From: UBA952 sp044361535
Lineage (GTDB): Bacteria > Bacteroidota > Bacteroidia > Flavobacteriales_D > Crocinitomicaceae
Length of the DNA stretch: 64,000 bases
Direction of reading: 5' to 3'
Assembly: GCA_044361535.1 (NCBI GenBank)
Contig: JBIKIQ010000006.1
Location: forward strand, 62,001 to 126,000
The notes under the pieces: generated by a model
Databases searched by the model: none
Told to the model about the DNA's origin: nothing
What the model saw: only the letters and a program-made list of their open reading frames with translations
Shown: one piece after another, positions 8,745 through 17,159 of the stretch
Layout: each line of letters opens with the position of its first letter
How positions within the stretch are numbered: the stretch's first letter is position 1
Program-made: the position numbers and the translations under genes

Positions 8745-11153
8745 ATGATGAAAATATATCCACTTTTTGTTCTACTAGTTCTACTACCCAGCTTGCTTTT
8801 CTCTCAATCTATTTGCGAAAATGCTGATTTTGAATCAGGAACTTTCTTAAATTGGCAAGGACAAACTGGAACTTGTTGTGCGATAAATACACCAACAAAT
8901 GGCCTTGTAACTGCCCCTGATAATTCGCCTGTAAATATAGGTCAACATGTAATAATGACCGGAAATGGAATAGACCCAAACTCTTGTGGACAAATACCTG
9001 TTGTTGCGCCGGGAAGTACATACTCTGCCCGATTAGGAAATGCTGAAAGTGGCTACGGTGCGGAACGATTAAGATATACCTTCGGTATTACCCCAGGAAA
9101 CACTTTAATTATATACAAATATGCTGTTGTTTTAGAAAATCCTCCGGGGCATACTGCAAGTGAACAACCTCGCTTTGAGGCAAAACTTCTTGATCAGAAT
9201 GGGAACGTTATTCCTTGCACATATTACTTTGTGGCTTCTGGACCAGGTTCCGGGTTTCAAGACTGCGGAAGTATTCAGTATAAAACCTGGACAACAATTG
9301 GTGTTGATGTTACTCCCTATGTAGGACAAAATGTTACCATAGATTTTGCAACAGGTGATTGTGATCTTGGGGGGCATTATGGTTATGCCTACGTTGATGC
9401 AGGTTGTGCACCATTTGTTATTGATTCCAGATATTGTGAGGTTCAAAACGGTGTTAATATTGCTGTCTTAACCGCTCCAGCCGGATTTCAAAGTTATTTG
9501 TGGAGTAACGGTGGAACTAATAATACTACCATTGTCATTAATCCACAACAAGGGCAAGTCATAACCTGTCAAATAACCTCCGTTAATGGATGTGTTGCCA
9601 ATTTACAGGCAACGCTCACTCCATCTGATGTAACAGCTTCTTATATTCCTTCTTCGGTATGTTTAGGTGATACACTGAATCTTGTTAATAATTCACTTTA
9701 TGAGAATGCAATAGAAGACAGTGTTTCTTGGGTTTCTTCTGATGGTTTTACCAGTAACACCTCCGATTTTAACCATGTTTTTTCAACCCCGGGAACTTAT
9801 CAAGTTGAATTATTTGTTCAATCGGATGTTGGTTGTATTGATTCAGTAACTCAATCGATTACAATTCATGAATTACCTCTAGCAGACATATCCTTCTCTG
9901 ATGTTTGTGTTGGAGATAGCGCTCTTGCTATTAGTGCTTCAACTATTTCTGATAATAGTCCGTTAACAAATTTCTGGGATGTTGAGGGTCTTCAATCTTC
10001 AGGAAACTCAGTTAGTATTCCTTATTCTAGCGCCGATACAATTGCCATACAACTTGTAAGTGTTTCTTCTAATAACTGTAGTGATACGACTCAAGAAAGT
10101 ATTATTATCTACCAAAACCCTATTGCAGATTTTACATTTACCGAAACCTGTGAGGATGTACCTGTTGATTTTACGAATACATCCACATACAATGCTCCAC
10201 AAAATCTTTTTGAATGGGTTTATAATGGTGTTGAAGTTTCATCAGATATAGATTTTTCTAATCAATTTTCAACTACGGGACAAAATAGTATAACATTAAT
10301 TGTTGAAGATGTTTACCCCACTGTTTCATGTTTTGATACCCTATCTCAAAATTTCTTTGTACATGCTTTACCAAGCATTGTGTACATAGCAGATACCACG
10401 AATTGTGAAGATTTAGCTTTTTCATTTACAAATCAAACATCTGTAAGTACAGGAGAAACACTGACATTTGCATGGGATATTAACGGGAACCAAGTAGCCA
10501 CTACACCAAATTTAACATATACATTAAATGACGCAGGAATCTATCCTGTGAGCTTAACAGCAACATCAAGTTTTGGGTGTGAAAGTGATACAACATTTAA
10601 CATGTATATTTATCCAACTCCACAAGAGCCCATTTTAGCCGTTTCAACACCCATATGTCCTGGGGACCCTATAACCTTTACAGGACAAGGTGAACCTAAT
10701 TCACTTATTAATTGGGTGGGACCTACCAACTTTACATCGGATGAATTTATTTTTAGTATGCCGATAAATGTTGATCAAATGGGGTGGTACACTGCTTCCA
10801 TCACGTCAGAATATGGGTGTATATCAGATACCAGTAATATCTATGCTTCAATCTTATATATTTATGACTTTGATGATTTCGAGTTTCCAAATGTAATAAC
10901 ACCAAATGGAGATGGATTGAATGATGAATTAGATCTTCAAACCTATTTTAAAACTTGTGAGAATTATACTATGTATATTCTAAACCGATGGGGTAATGTA
11001 ATATTTGAACAAACCTTAACTTCTACTCCTTTTAGAGGAACCACACAAGACGGTCAAGACTTAGAAGAGGGAGTTTATTTCTACAAACTAAAAGTGAATG
11101 ATTCCACGGATGACAAGAGTATTAAATCTGGTTTCATTCATGTTATTCGCTAA
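8745..11153 (+). CDS. PKD-domain protein with gliding-motility CHU_C C-terminus
   Basis: This 802-residue secreted protein has a signal peptide (about 1-20, ending LFSQ). A jelly-roll-like lectin or MAM-like region at about 22-230 begins CENADFESGTF and holds paired cysteines. At least four PKD or PKD-like Ig modules (about 235-700) follow, several with WxxxG and a paired cysteine pattern. The C-terminal 90 residues are the CHU_C / T9SS type B domain (FPNVITPNGDGLNDE, then ILNRWGNVIFE). Such proteins are surface adhesins or gliding components attached through T9SS. Two adjacent ATGs (8745 and 8748) are equally possible starts. Confidence 0.87.
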   Translation: MMKIYPLFVLLVLLPSLLFSQSICENADFESGTFLNWQGQTGTCCAINTPTNGLVTAPDNSPVNIGQHVIMTGNGIDPNSCGQIPVVAPGSTYSARLGNAESGYGAERLRYTFGITPGNTLIIYKYAVVLENPPGHTASEQPRFEAKLLDQNGNVIPCTYYFVASGPGSGFQDCGSIQYKTWTTIGVDVTPYVGQNVTIDFATGDCDLGGHYGYAYVDAGCAPFVIDSRYCEVQNGVNIAVLTAPAGFQSYLWSNGGTNNTTIVINPQQGQVITCQITSVNGCVANLQATLTPSDVTASYIPSSVCLGDTLNLVNNSLYENAIEDSVSWVSSDGFTSNTSDFNHVFSTPGTYQVELFVQSDVGCIDSVTQSITIHELPLADISFSDVCVGDSALAISASTISDNSPLTNFWDVEGLQSSGNSVSIPYSSADTIAIQLVSVSSNNCSDTTQESIIIYQNPIADFTFTETCEDVPVDFTNTSTYNAPQNLFEWVYNGVEVSSDIDFSNQFSTTGQNSITLIVEDVYPTVSCFDTLSQNFFVHALPSIVYIADTTNCEDLAFSFTNQTSVSTGETLTFAWDINGNQVATTPNLTYTLNDAGIYPVSLTATSSFGCESDTTFNMYIYPTPQEPILAVSTPICPGDPITFTGQGEPNSLINWVGPTNFTSDEFIFSMPINVDQMGWYTASITSEYGCISDTSNIYASILYIYDFDDFEFPNVITPNGDGLNDELDLQTYFKTCENYTMYILNRWGNVIFEQTLTSTPFRGTTQDGQDLEEGVYFYKLKVNDSTDDKSIKSGFIHVIR

Positions 11154-11186
11154 ACCTAATTACTAATTGGTTGTTAAATCAATTAG

Positions 11187-12656
11187 ATGAAGGTAAAAAA
11201 AAACGCGATAGTTGTAGGCTCTGGCATTGCTGGCATCGCCTCTGCATTAAGACTAAAAGCAAAAGGATACAACGTTCAAGTATTTGAAGCTAACTCCTAT
11301 CTTGGTGGCAAACTAACCACAATCCAACTTGGTGCCTATCGTTTTGATGCTGGGCCTTCGTTGTTCACAATGCCACATTTTATCGATGAACTTTTCTTAC
11401 TTTTTAATAAAAAACCTAGTGACTATTTCACCTACCGGGCTAGCAAAATAGCATGCCATTATTTCTTTAATGACGGAACATTTTTACCCTTTTTTGCAGA
11501 TCTTAATGAGACAATAAAAACGGTCGAAAAAACACTTCTAATTGATGGCAAACCTCTTAAAAGACATTTTGCCAAAAGTGAGTACATCTATGATAAAACG
11601 CATAAGGTATTCTTAGAAAATTCGCTACATTCGGCGAAAACTTACTTTAATAAAGAAATAATCTCTTCCATTTTGGCGCTGCCTTCGTTGTCAATATTTA
11701 AAACGATGAATCAAGCCAATGAAGCTGCTCTAAATCACCCGAAATTAGTGCAAATCTTCAATAGATATGCTACATACAACGGATCAAATCCCTATAAAGC
11801 GCCTGGTATTTTGAACATTATTCCTCATCTCGAACATGGGATAGGCTCCTTCTTTCCGACTAAAGGCATGCATTCCATTACAACAAGTCTTGTGAAATTA
11901 GCAGAAGAAGAAGGCGTGCAATTTAATACCAATTCAAAAGTTGACGAAATAGTAATAGACAATTCCAAAATTACTGGAATTCGGTCAAATGGTAAGTTAA
12001 TTGAAGCAGATATAGTGTTTTGTAATTCGGATATAAAACCAGCCTATAAATATTTACTTAAGACCCAAAAGAAGCCTAAAAAAACATTGGCTCAAGAACC
12101 CTCAAGTTCAGCTATGATATTTTACTGGGGAATTAAAAAACAATTTCCACAACTTGATTTGCACAATATCTTTTTTTCACAAGATTATGCACAAGAATTT
12201 GATTCAATTTTCTCAAAAGCTACTATATGCGATGATCCAACGATCTATATTCATATTTCTTCTAAAGTTGTGAATGAAGATGCGCCAAAAAACTGTGAAA
12301 ATTGGTTTGTAATGGTAAATGTTCCTTATGATTCAGGTCAAGATTGGGAAATACTGAGAAAGAAAATTAGAGAAAATGTGATTAAGAAGTTGAGCAAACA
12401 GTTAGACGAAAACATCGAAGTATTAATAGAGGAAGAAGATTATTTAGATCCAATTCGCATTGAACAACGAACATCTAGTTTCGGGGGAGCGCTCTACGGT
12501 GCATCATCAAATGAGCGAATGGCCGCATTTTTTAGACATCCAAATTTTTCTTCCATAAAGGGGTTGTATTTTGTTGGGGGCAGTGTTCATCCGGGTGGAG
12601 GAATACCACTTTGCTTACTTTCAGCTAAAATTGCTACAAACCTAGTGAAAGAATAA
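11187..12656 (+). CDS. CrtI-family carotenoid desaturase, probably CrtD-like
   Basis: This 489-residue FAD-dependent desaturase has an N-terminal Rossmann dinucleotide-binding motif VVGSGIAGIASALRLKAKG. A FAD/substrate segment FDAGPSLFTMP follows at about 52-62, and the C-terminal FAD block is GLYFVGGSVHPGGGIP. FDAGPSLFT is closer to the 1-hydroxycarotenoid 3,4-desaturase (CrtD) group than to flavobacterial phytoene desaturase CrtI, which usually has a different segment here. That sub-assignment is inference. No crtB, crtY, crtZ or other carotenoid gene is in the window. It starts 33 bases after the CHU_C gene with no clear promoter, so read-through is possible. Confidence 0.8.
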   Translation: MKVKKNAIVVGSGIAGIASALRLKAKGYNVQVFEANSYLGGKLTTIQLGAYRFDAGPSLFTMPHFIDELFLLFNKKPSDYFTYRASKIACHYFFNDGTFLPFFADLNETIKTVEKTLLIDGKPLKRHFAKSEYIYDKTHKVFLENSLHSAKTYFNKEIISSILALPSLSIFKTMNQANEAALNHPKLVQIFNRYATYNGSNPYKAPGILNIIPHLEHGIGSFFPTKGMHSITTSLVKLAEEEGVQFNTNSKVDEIVIDNSKITGIRSNGKLIEADIVFCNSDIKPAYKYLLKTQKKPKKTLAQEPSSSAMIFYWGIKKQFPQLDLHNIFFSQDYAQEFDSIFSKATICDDPTIYIHISSKVVNEDAPKNCENWFVMVNVPYDSGQDWEILRKKIRENVIKKLSKQLDENIEVLIEEEDYLDPIRIEQRTSSFGGALYGASSNERMAAFFRHPNFSSIKGLYFVGGSVHPGGGIPLCLLSAKIATNLVKE

Positions 12657-12716
12657 TTCATAAATAGTTGATAAAATTATTGATGGACATATCTATTTCG
12701 TTAATTTGTTATTATT

Positions 12717-12724
12717 TATATTTG
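12717..12724 (+). promoter_or_regulatory. -7 box before cytochrome/copper protein gene
   Basis: TATATTTG matches TAnnTTTG and lies 72 bases before ATG 12797, giving a leader of about 65 bases. No TTG is correctly spaced. Confidence 0.3.
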
Positions 12725-12796
12725 ACTGAATATTTATTTAGTAAGAATCAACCATTTAACAAAAAATGTTCTCTTCTAATAAATTAAGAGTTTGTT

Positions 12797-14932
12797 ATGA
12801 AATATACCTTCGTTTTAATCTGGATTTTAGTACCATATATACTTTTTTCTCAAGCCCCAACGTGGTCAGAGGATGTTGCAAAAATCATGTATGGCAACTG
12901 TACGTCTTGTCACCGTCCTGGAGGAATGGCGCCGTTTTCTTTAACCACTTACGATGATGTTAGCCCTATGGCGGCTTGGTTAGATCAAAATATACAGTCA
13001 ACAAATATGCCCCCATGGCCAGCAGATGAAAATTATAAGGCATTTGTTCATCAACGTGTTTTAAATCAACAAGACAAACAAACATTTTCTAATTGGGTAG
13101 CGGCAGGTGCACCATCCGGAGATTTGCGTTTTGCTCCGTCAGTTCCCTCTTATTCTAACGGTTCTCAATTAGGAAGTCCAGACCTTAGTGTACAAACATC
13201 AAATTTTACAGTAACACAGTCTGGAGACCAATACCATAATTTTGTACTACCAATTAGTTACAACCAATTAAAATATGCAACTGCGGTGGAGGTAATTCCT
13301 GGTAATTCTGAAATCGTCCACCACGCTTTGGTTTTTATTGATACAAATACAACTGCTGTTGATCCCAATAGCTTAAATGCAGGAGTAAATTCTGAATTAA
13401 TTTATAGCTATGTACCTGGATCTGTTCCCTATTATACCCCTGTTGGAATGGGCTTTAGAATTCCTCCTAATGCCAGAATTATTTTACAAATACATTATGC
13501 TCCTGGTAGTCAGGGCTTAGTGGATAATACGGTTGTGAATTTAAAATTAACCACACAAACTCAGCGTAGAATTAGGGTTTCTGCCGCTTTAAATCATATT
13601 AACACATTAATAGATGGGCCATTAAATATCCCTGCAAATCAAATACAAACATTCAATGAATCCTTTTTAGTTAATTCGAATTTAACAGTCTTGTATGCTT
13701 TTCCACACATGCATTTAATTGGAAAAAGTATTCGTTCTTGGGCTAATCTTCCCGTTACCAATGACACCATTCGATTTGTAAATATTCCCGAATGGGATTT
13801 TAATTGGCAAGACAATTATGTTTTTCCAAACGCCATCAAACTTCCTGCTGGGTCAACAATTAAGGCAACTGCTGTTTATGATAATACCAACAGTAATCCT
13901 AATCAACCATCTTCTCCACCGATTGATGTTGGACCCGGTGAAGGAACATATGATGAAATGATGATTGTGTTTTTTGCGTATACCCCATACATTAACGGAG
14001 ATGAAAACACCATTATTGATAAACGCGTAATTCCAATGGGAGCAACTACTTTTTGTGATGGACAATCTGTTCAGTTGAAAACAATCGAAGGTGTGGGATA
14101 CACCTATCAATGGAAATTAAATGGAATAAATATTCCTGGGGCGACTAATTATTACTATGAGGCATCTCAATCAGGAAATTATACTGTTCTCATTTCTTTA
14201 GGCGTTAATAATACACTGTCTGATCCTGTACTGATTACTGTAAATCCCAAACCAACCGCTTCAATCAATCAACCTATTAGTAATCAAATTCCTCAAACAT
14301 TAACCGGAGCAGGGTGTGTGGCTTGTTCGTATCAATGGTACATGAATGACGCACCAATAGTTGGTGCAACCTCAATGAGTTATTCTGGAACAGAGCCGGG
14401 GATTTATTATTTAGAAACATTCAATGGTTGTTATGCAATTTCAGATACTATAATTTTAGGCGGGTCTGTCCCTTATACTATTCAGCTTACTGCTTTTCCT
14501 AGCAATGGAGGCTCTTTGCTTGGTGGGGGGACCCATTTATTAGGTTCAACTGCAACCGTTTCTGCCTTTGCTAATAATGGATATGTATTTACAGGTTGGA
14601 TGGAAAATGGGTCGTTGATTAGTAATCAAAACAATTATTCTTTTACTGTAAATCAAAGCAGAAATTTAACCGCAAATTTTGAAGTGCTTTCTGCTGTTGA
14701 GCAAATAGACCAATTTTTTAGTGTTTTTCCAAATCCTTCTAAAGGGAATAGTACTCTAAAAGCAGACTTTGAATTCACCTACAAAATAATAACAATAAAC
14801 GGGAAGTTAATTACCAATAGCGGGATATTCAAAAAGCAACATTCAATTGAACTAAGTTCACCGGGTGCTTATTACATTCAAATTGAAAATACAAAAGGAC
14901 AGCAGCGCTTTGAAAAAATTATTATTGAATAA
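12797..14932 (+). CDS. Secreted cytochrome c / PHM-like copper monooxygenase with T9SS domain
   Basis: This 711-residue protein has a signal peptide (about 1-19). A haem-binding CTSCH at 35-39 lies in a short cytochrome-c-like segment. Next comes a region with the copper ligand order of peptidylglycine/dopamine monooxygenases: H175-H176, H233, the H304-x-H306 pair and M388 in a DEM motif. Ig-like segments follow, then an InlB-type beta repeat (GYVFTGWMENG) at about 595-635 and a T9SS type A end (VFPNPSKGN). Known family members hydroxylate C-H bonds using two copper sites. Here haem may supply electrons in place of ascorbate, which is inference. The substrate is unknown. Confidence 0.82.
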   Translation: MKYTFVLIWILVPYILFSQAPTWSEDVAKIMYGNCTSCHRPGGMAPFSLTTYDDVSPMAAWLDQNIQSTNMPPWPADENYKAFVHQRVLNQQDKQTFSNWVAAGAPSGDLRFAPSVPSYSNGSQLGSPDLSVQTSNFTVTQSGDQYHNFVLPISYNQLKYATAVEVIPGNSEIVHHALVFIDTNTTAVDPNSLNAGVNSELIYSYVPGSVPYYTPVGMGFRIPPNARIILQIHYAPGSQGLVDNTVVNLKLTTQTQRRIRVSAALNHINTLIDGPLNIPANQIQTFNESFLVNSNLTVLYAFPHMHLIGKSIRSWANLPVTNDTIRFVNIPEWDFNWQDNYVFPNAIKLPAGSTIKATAVYDNTNSNPNQPSSPPIDVGPGEGTYDEMMIVFFAYTPYINGDENTIIDKRVIPMGATTFCDGQSVQLKTIEGVGYTYQWKLNGINIPGATNYYYEASQSGNYTVLISLGVNNTLSDPVLITVNPKPTASINQPISNQIPQTLTGAGCVACSYQWYMNDAPIVGATSMSYSGTEPGIYYLETFNGCYAISDTIILGGSVPYTIQLTAFPSNGGSLLGGGTHLLGSTATVSAFANNGYVFTGWMENGSLISNQNNYSFTVNQSRNLTANFEVLSAVEQIDQFFSVFPNPSKGNSTLKADFEFTYKIITINGKLITNSGIFKKQHSIELSSPGAYYIQIENTKGQQRFEKIIIE

Positions 14933-14949
14933 AATACAATAATAATGCG

Positions 14950-16041
14950 TTATTCTTGAAAATAATCAAAATTTATGGTTAACCCTATTCTAAATGGATG
15001 AATAGATACTGTACGATCCTTCTTAAATAATGTATTCAATTGATAGCTTGTAAATACACCAAAATAACTGTATCCCAAACGAACAACAAAATCAAGATTT
15101 AACCTCATTAGATTATAGTCGGAATAAACATAATGGGCAAATTTATTTCCATTGACATCTTTGCCTTTCTGAAAGGAATAACTTGAAAATCTCCAAGATC
15201 CTATGAACCCTGTTGAAAGATAAAAATTCTTATCAGTATCTTTTCTCGAACAAAACTCCAACAACAAGGGCATTGTTAAATAATGACCGGTAAGTTTATT
15301 TCTCCGTACATCAAGCGAAATAGAATTAGCATAAACCGTATCTGAATTAACGGTTAACTGATAATTATCTGCAAAGGTGATTCCCCTCCATGAATATCCT
15401 AGACCCGTTGTTATGCCAATATATTGTTTAAAAATCGGAGCCTTATATTCGAAAAAATTATAATTGAAAAACCATGACCGATCAACAACATTTTCCCAAT
15501 ACGGATTTTCATTAAAATTAGAGTTAAAAGATGTATTCATCAATTGGGTTGTCCCAAACTCAAAACCAGCCCAATTTGGCTCAACATAATTTGAGTTTTG
15601 TTCAGGAATTTGTTCAGTAATATCCGCCTCAGAAAACATAAAATCTATAGGTAAAACATAAGAAATTTTTACAAGTTTACCATCAATTTTACCTGGATTC
15701 CATTTGGGCATCAATTGAACAATACGCTTCGCCTCCATTTCATAGTTTTTACAGTTTGTTTTATTACTATCTACCTGTATATCAAACAAGTTTCCCGTTG
15801 TATCAATTGTAAAACGAACATAAACGAAACCTGATTTCTTTTCATCTAAACAGGCTTCAGGAATAATTAAATTATCTTTTATGAACTTGGTTAGCGCTTT
15901 TTCACCCCCTGGAAAAGATGCGTCAATATTTAAAGAATCATCTTCTAAATTTTGAGAATGAATAAAAGAAAACATCATAAAAAAAAGAAGTGCAGAACAA
16001 AAGGAATAATTGAATTTTCTATTGATTATAGATTTTAACAT
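14950..16041 (-). CDS. TonB C-terminal domain fused to outer-membrane beta-barrel-like region
   Basis: This 363-residue exported protein starts with a signal sequence (about 1-29, ending IHSQ). A TonB-C-like domain follows at about 40-135, seen in FPGGEKALTKFIKDN and GFVYVRFTIDTTGN with WNPGKIDGK. The remaining 200 residues contain alternating aromatic strands typical of small Bacteroidota barrels (GITTGLGYSWRGI, VVRLGYSYFGVF). TonB normally sits in the inner membrane and touches receptors with this domain. Here a cleavable signal and a barrel-like tail suggest an envelope or outer-membrane location. It converges with the upstream monooxygenase gene, 17 bases between stops. No clear promoter box is seen. 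Confidence 0.75.
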   Translation of the reverse strand: MLKSIINRKFNYSFCSALLFFMMFSFIHSQNLEDDSLNIDASFPGGEKALTKFIKDNLIIPEACLDEKKSGFVYVRFTIDTTGNLFDIQVDSNKTNCKNYEMEAKRIVQLMPKWNPGKIDGKLVKISYVLPIDFMFSEADITEQIPEQNSNYVEPNWAGFEFGTTQLMNTSFNSNFNENPYWENVVDRSWFFNYNFFEYKAPIFKQYIGITTGLGYSWRGITFADNYQLTVNSDTVYANSISLDVRRNKLTGHYLTMPLLLEFCSRKDTDKNFYLSTGFIGSWRFSSYSFQKGKDVNGNKFAHYVYSDYNLMRLNLDFVVRLGYSYFGVFTSYQLNTLFKKDRTVSIHPFRIGLTINFDYFQE

Positions 16042-16130
16042 AAAACTGAAAAATTTGTACTGTAATTTAATGTAAATGTAATTCTAAAAATTTATTTTCA
16101 CGGAATTATTTCATTTGACCTATTTTTTCA

Positions 16131-17003
16131 ATGAATACTAAAAGAACAGCATTCAAAACCATTATTTTAAGTATTGTTTCCAGTTTAATTCTTGCACTTA
16201 TTAAGGGAATATCTGGGTATTTCGGTCATTCCGATGCTTTAATTGCAGATGCTATTGAATCTAGCTCAGATGTATTGGCATCATTTCTCGTTCTTTTTGG
16301 AATGTACTACTCGCATAAACCTGCAGATGAAGATCATCCGTATGGTCACGGGAAAGCCGAAGCATTAACAACCTTTGGTGTCGTTGGATTTCTGTTGATT
16401 TCAGCAACATTAATTGCTTATAATGGCATTCAAAACTTATTTAAAGATCAAGAACAACCCGCTGCATTTACAATTTATATTTTAATTGGGATTATTATTT
16501 GGAAAGAACTTTCTTATCGATATGTGATGAATAAAGGAAAGAAAATAAATTCACTTTCTCTTCAAGCAGATGCATGGCATCACAGGGCAGATGCTATTTC
16601 TTCGTTAATTGCATTATTTGGAATTGGAATTAGCTTGATTTTTGGTTCTGCCTATTCTAAAGCCGATGATTGGGCCGCAATTATTTCAGCGATATTTATT
16701 GTATACAATGCATATCGCATTTTTCGTCCAGCGCTGGGAGAAATATTGGATGAACACACTCATCATGAACTAATTGAAAAAATCATTGCATTTGAAAACA
16801 AAATTGAAGGTGTACATCGCATTGAAAAATGCCTGGTTCGAAAAACAGGAACCTATTATTTTGTAGACATTCACCTAGAGGTAGATGGAAATAACACGGT
16901 AAGTGAGGGTCATAAAATTGCACATGAGTTTAAAGATTATGTAATGAAAAATATACCAGATATTTACGATATATTAATCCACATTGAACCACATTCTGCT
17001 TAA
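16131..17003 (+). CDS. Cation diffusion facilitator (CDF) metal transporter
   Basis: This 290-residue inner-membrane exporter uses the proton gradient to remove divalent metal ions such as Zn, Fe, Co or Mn. Six membrane segments occupy roughly residues 10-205. The intramembrane metal site is formed by E43 and D47 in the second helix and H150 and D154 in the fifth (LQADAWHHRAD), the usual [DEH]xxxD plus HxxxD arrangement. A cytoplasmic ferredoxin-like domain follows, with HVSEGH-like histidines near GHKIAHEFK. Having E43 where many zinc exporters have D or H bears on specificity, but the metal cannot be named from sequence alone. It is divergent from the TonB-C gene. Confidence 0.9.
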   Translation: MNTKRTAFKTIILSIVSSLILALIKGISGYFGHSDALIADAIESSSDVLASFLVLFGMYYSHKPADEDHPYGHGKAEALTTFGVVGFLLISATLIAYNGIQNLFKDQEQPAAFTIYILIGIIIWKELSYRYVMNKGKKINSLSLQADAWHHRADAISSLIALFGIGISLIFGSAYSKADDWAAIISAIFIVYNAYRIFRPALGEILDEHTHHELIEKIIAFENKIEGVHRIEKCLVRKTGTYYFVDIHLEVDGNNTVSEGHKIAHEFKDYVMKNIPDIYDILIHIEPHSA

Positions 17004-17159
17004 ATTGAACTTTTTAGGCAACTTGCACAAATAATGTTCGTTAACCCTTTATTAAAGTAGATTAAATTTTGGGAACAAACGTTAAAAAAACCGAACTATT
17101 TCTCGAATTTTTACGTACTTTGTCATTCATAATTCTAAACGAATAATATTCTTTGCTGT

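Noticed and set aside
12766..12957. 63-codon frame overlapping the start of the haem/copper protein gene
   Set aside because: Out of frame with the strongly supported CDS and with no family-like sequence.
14938..14956. AATAA-TGCG-TTATT palindrome between convergent genes
   Set aside because: Five-base AT-only stem without a T-tract; not enough for a terminator call.
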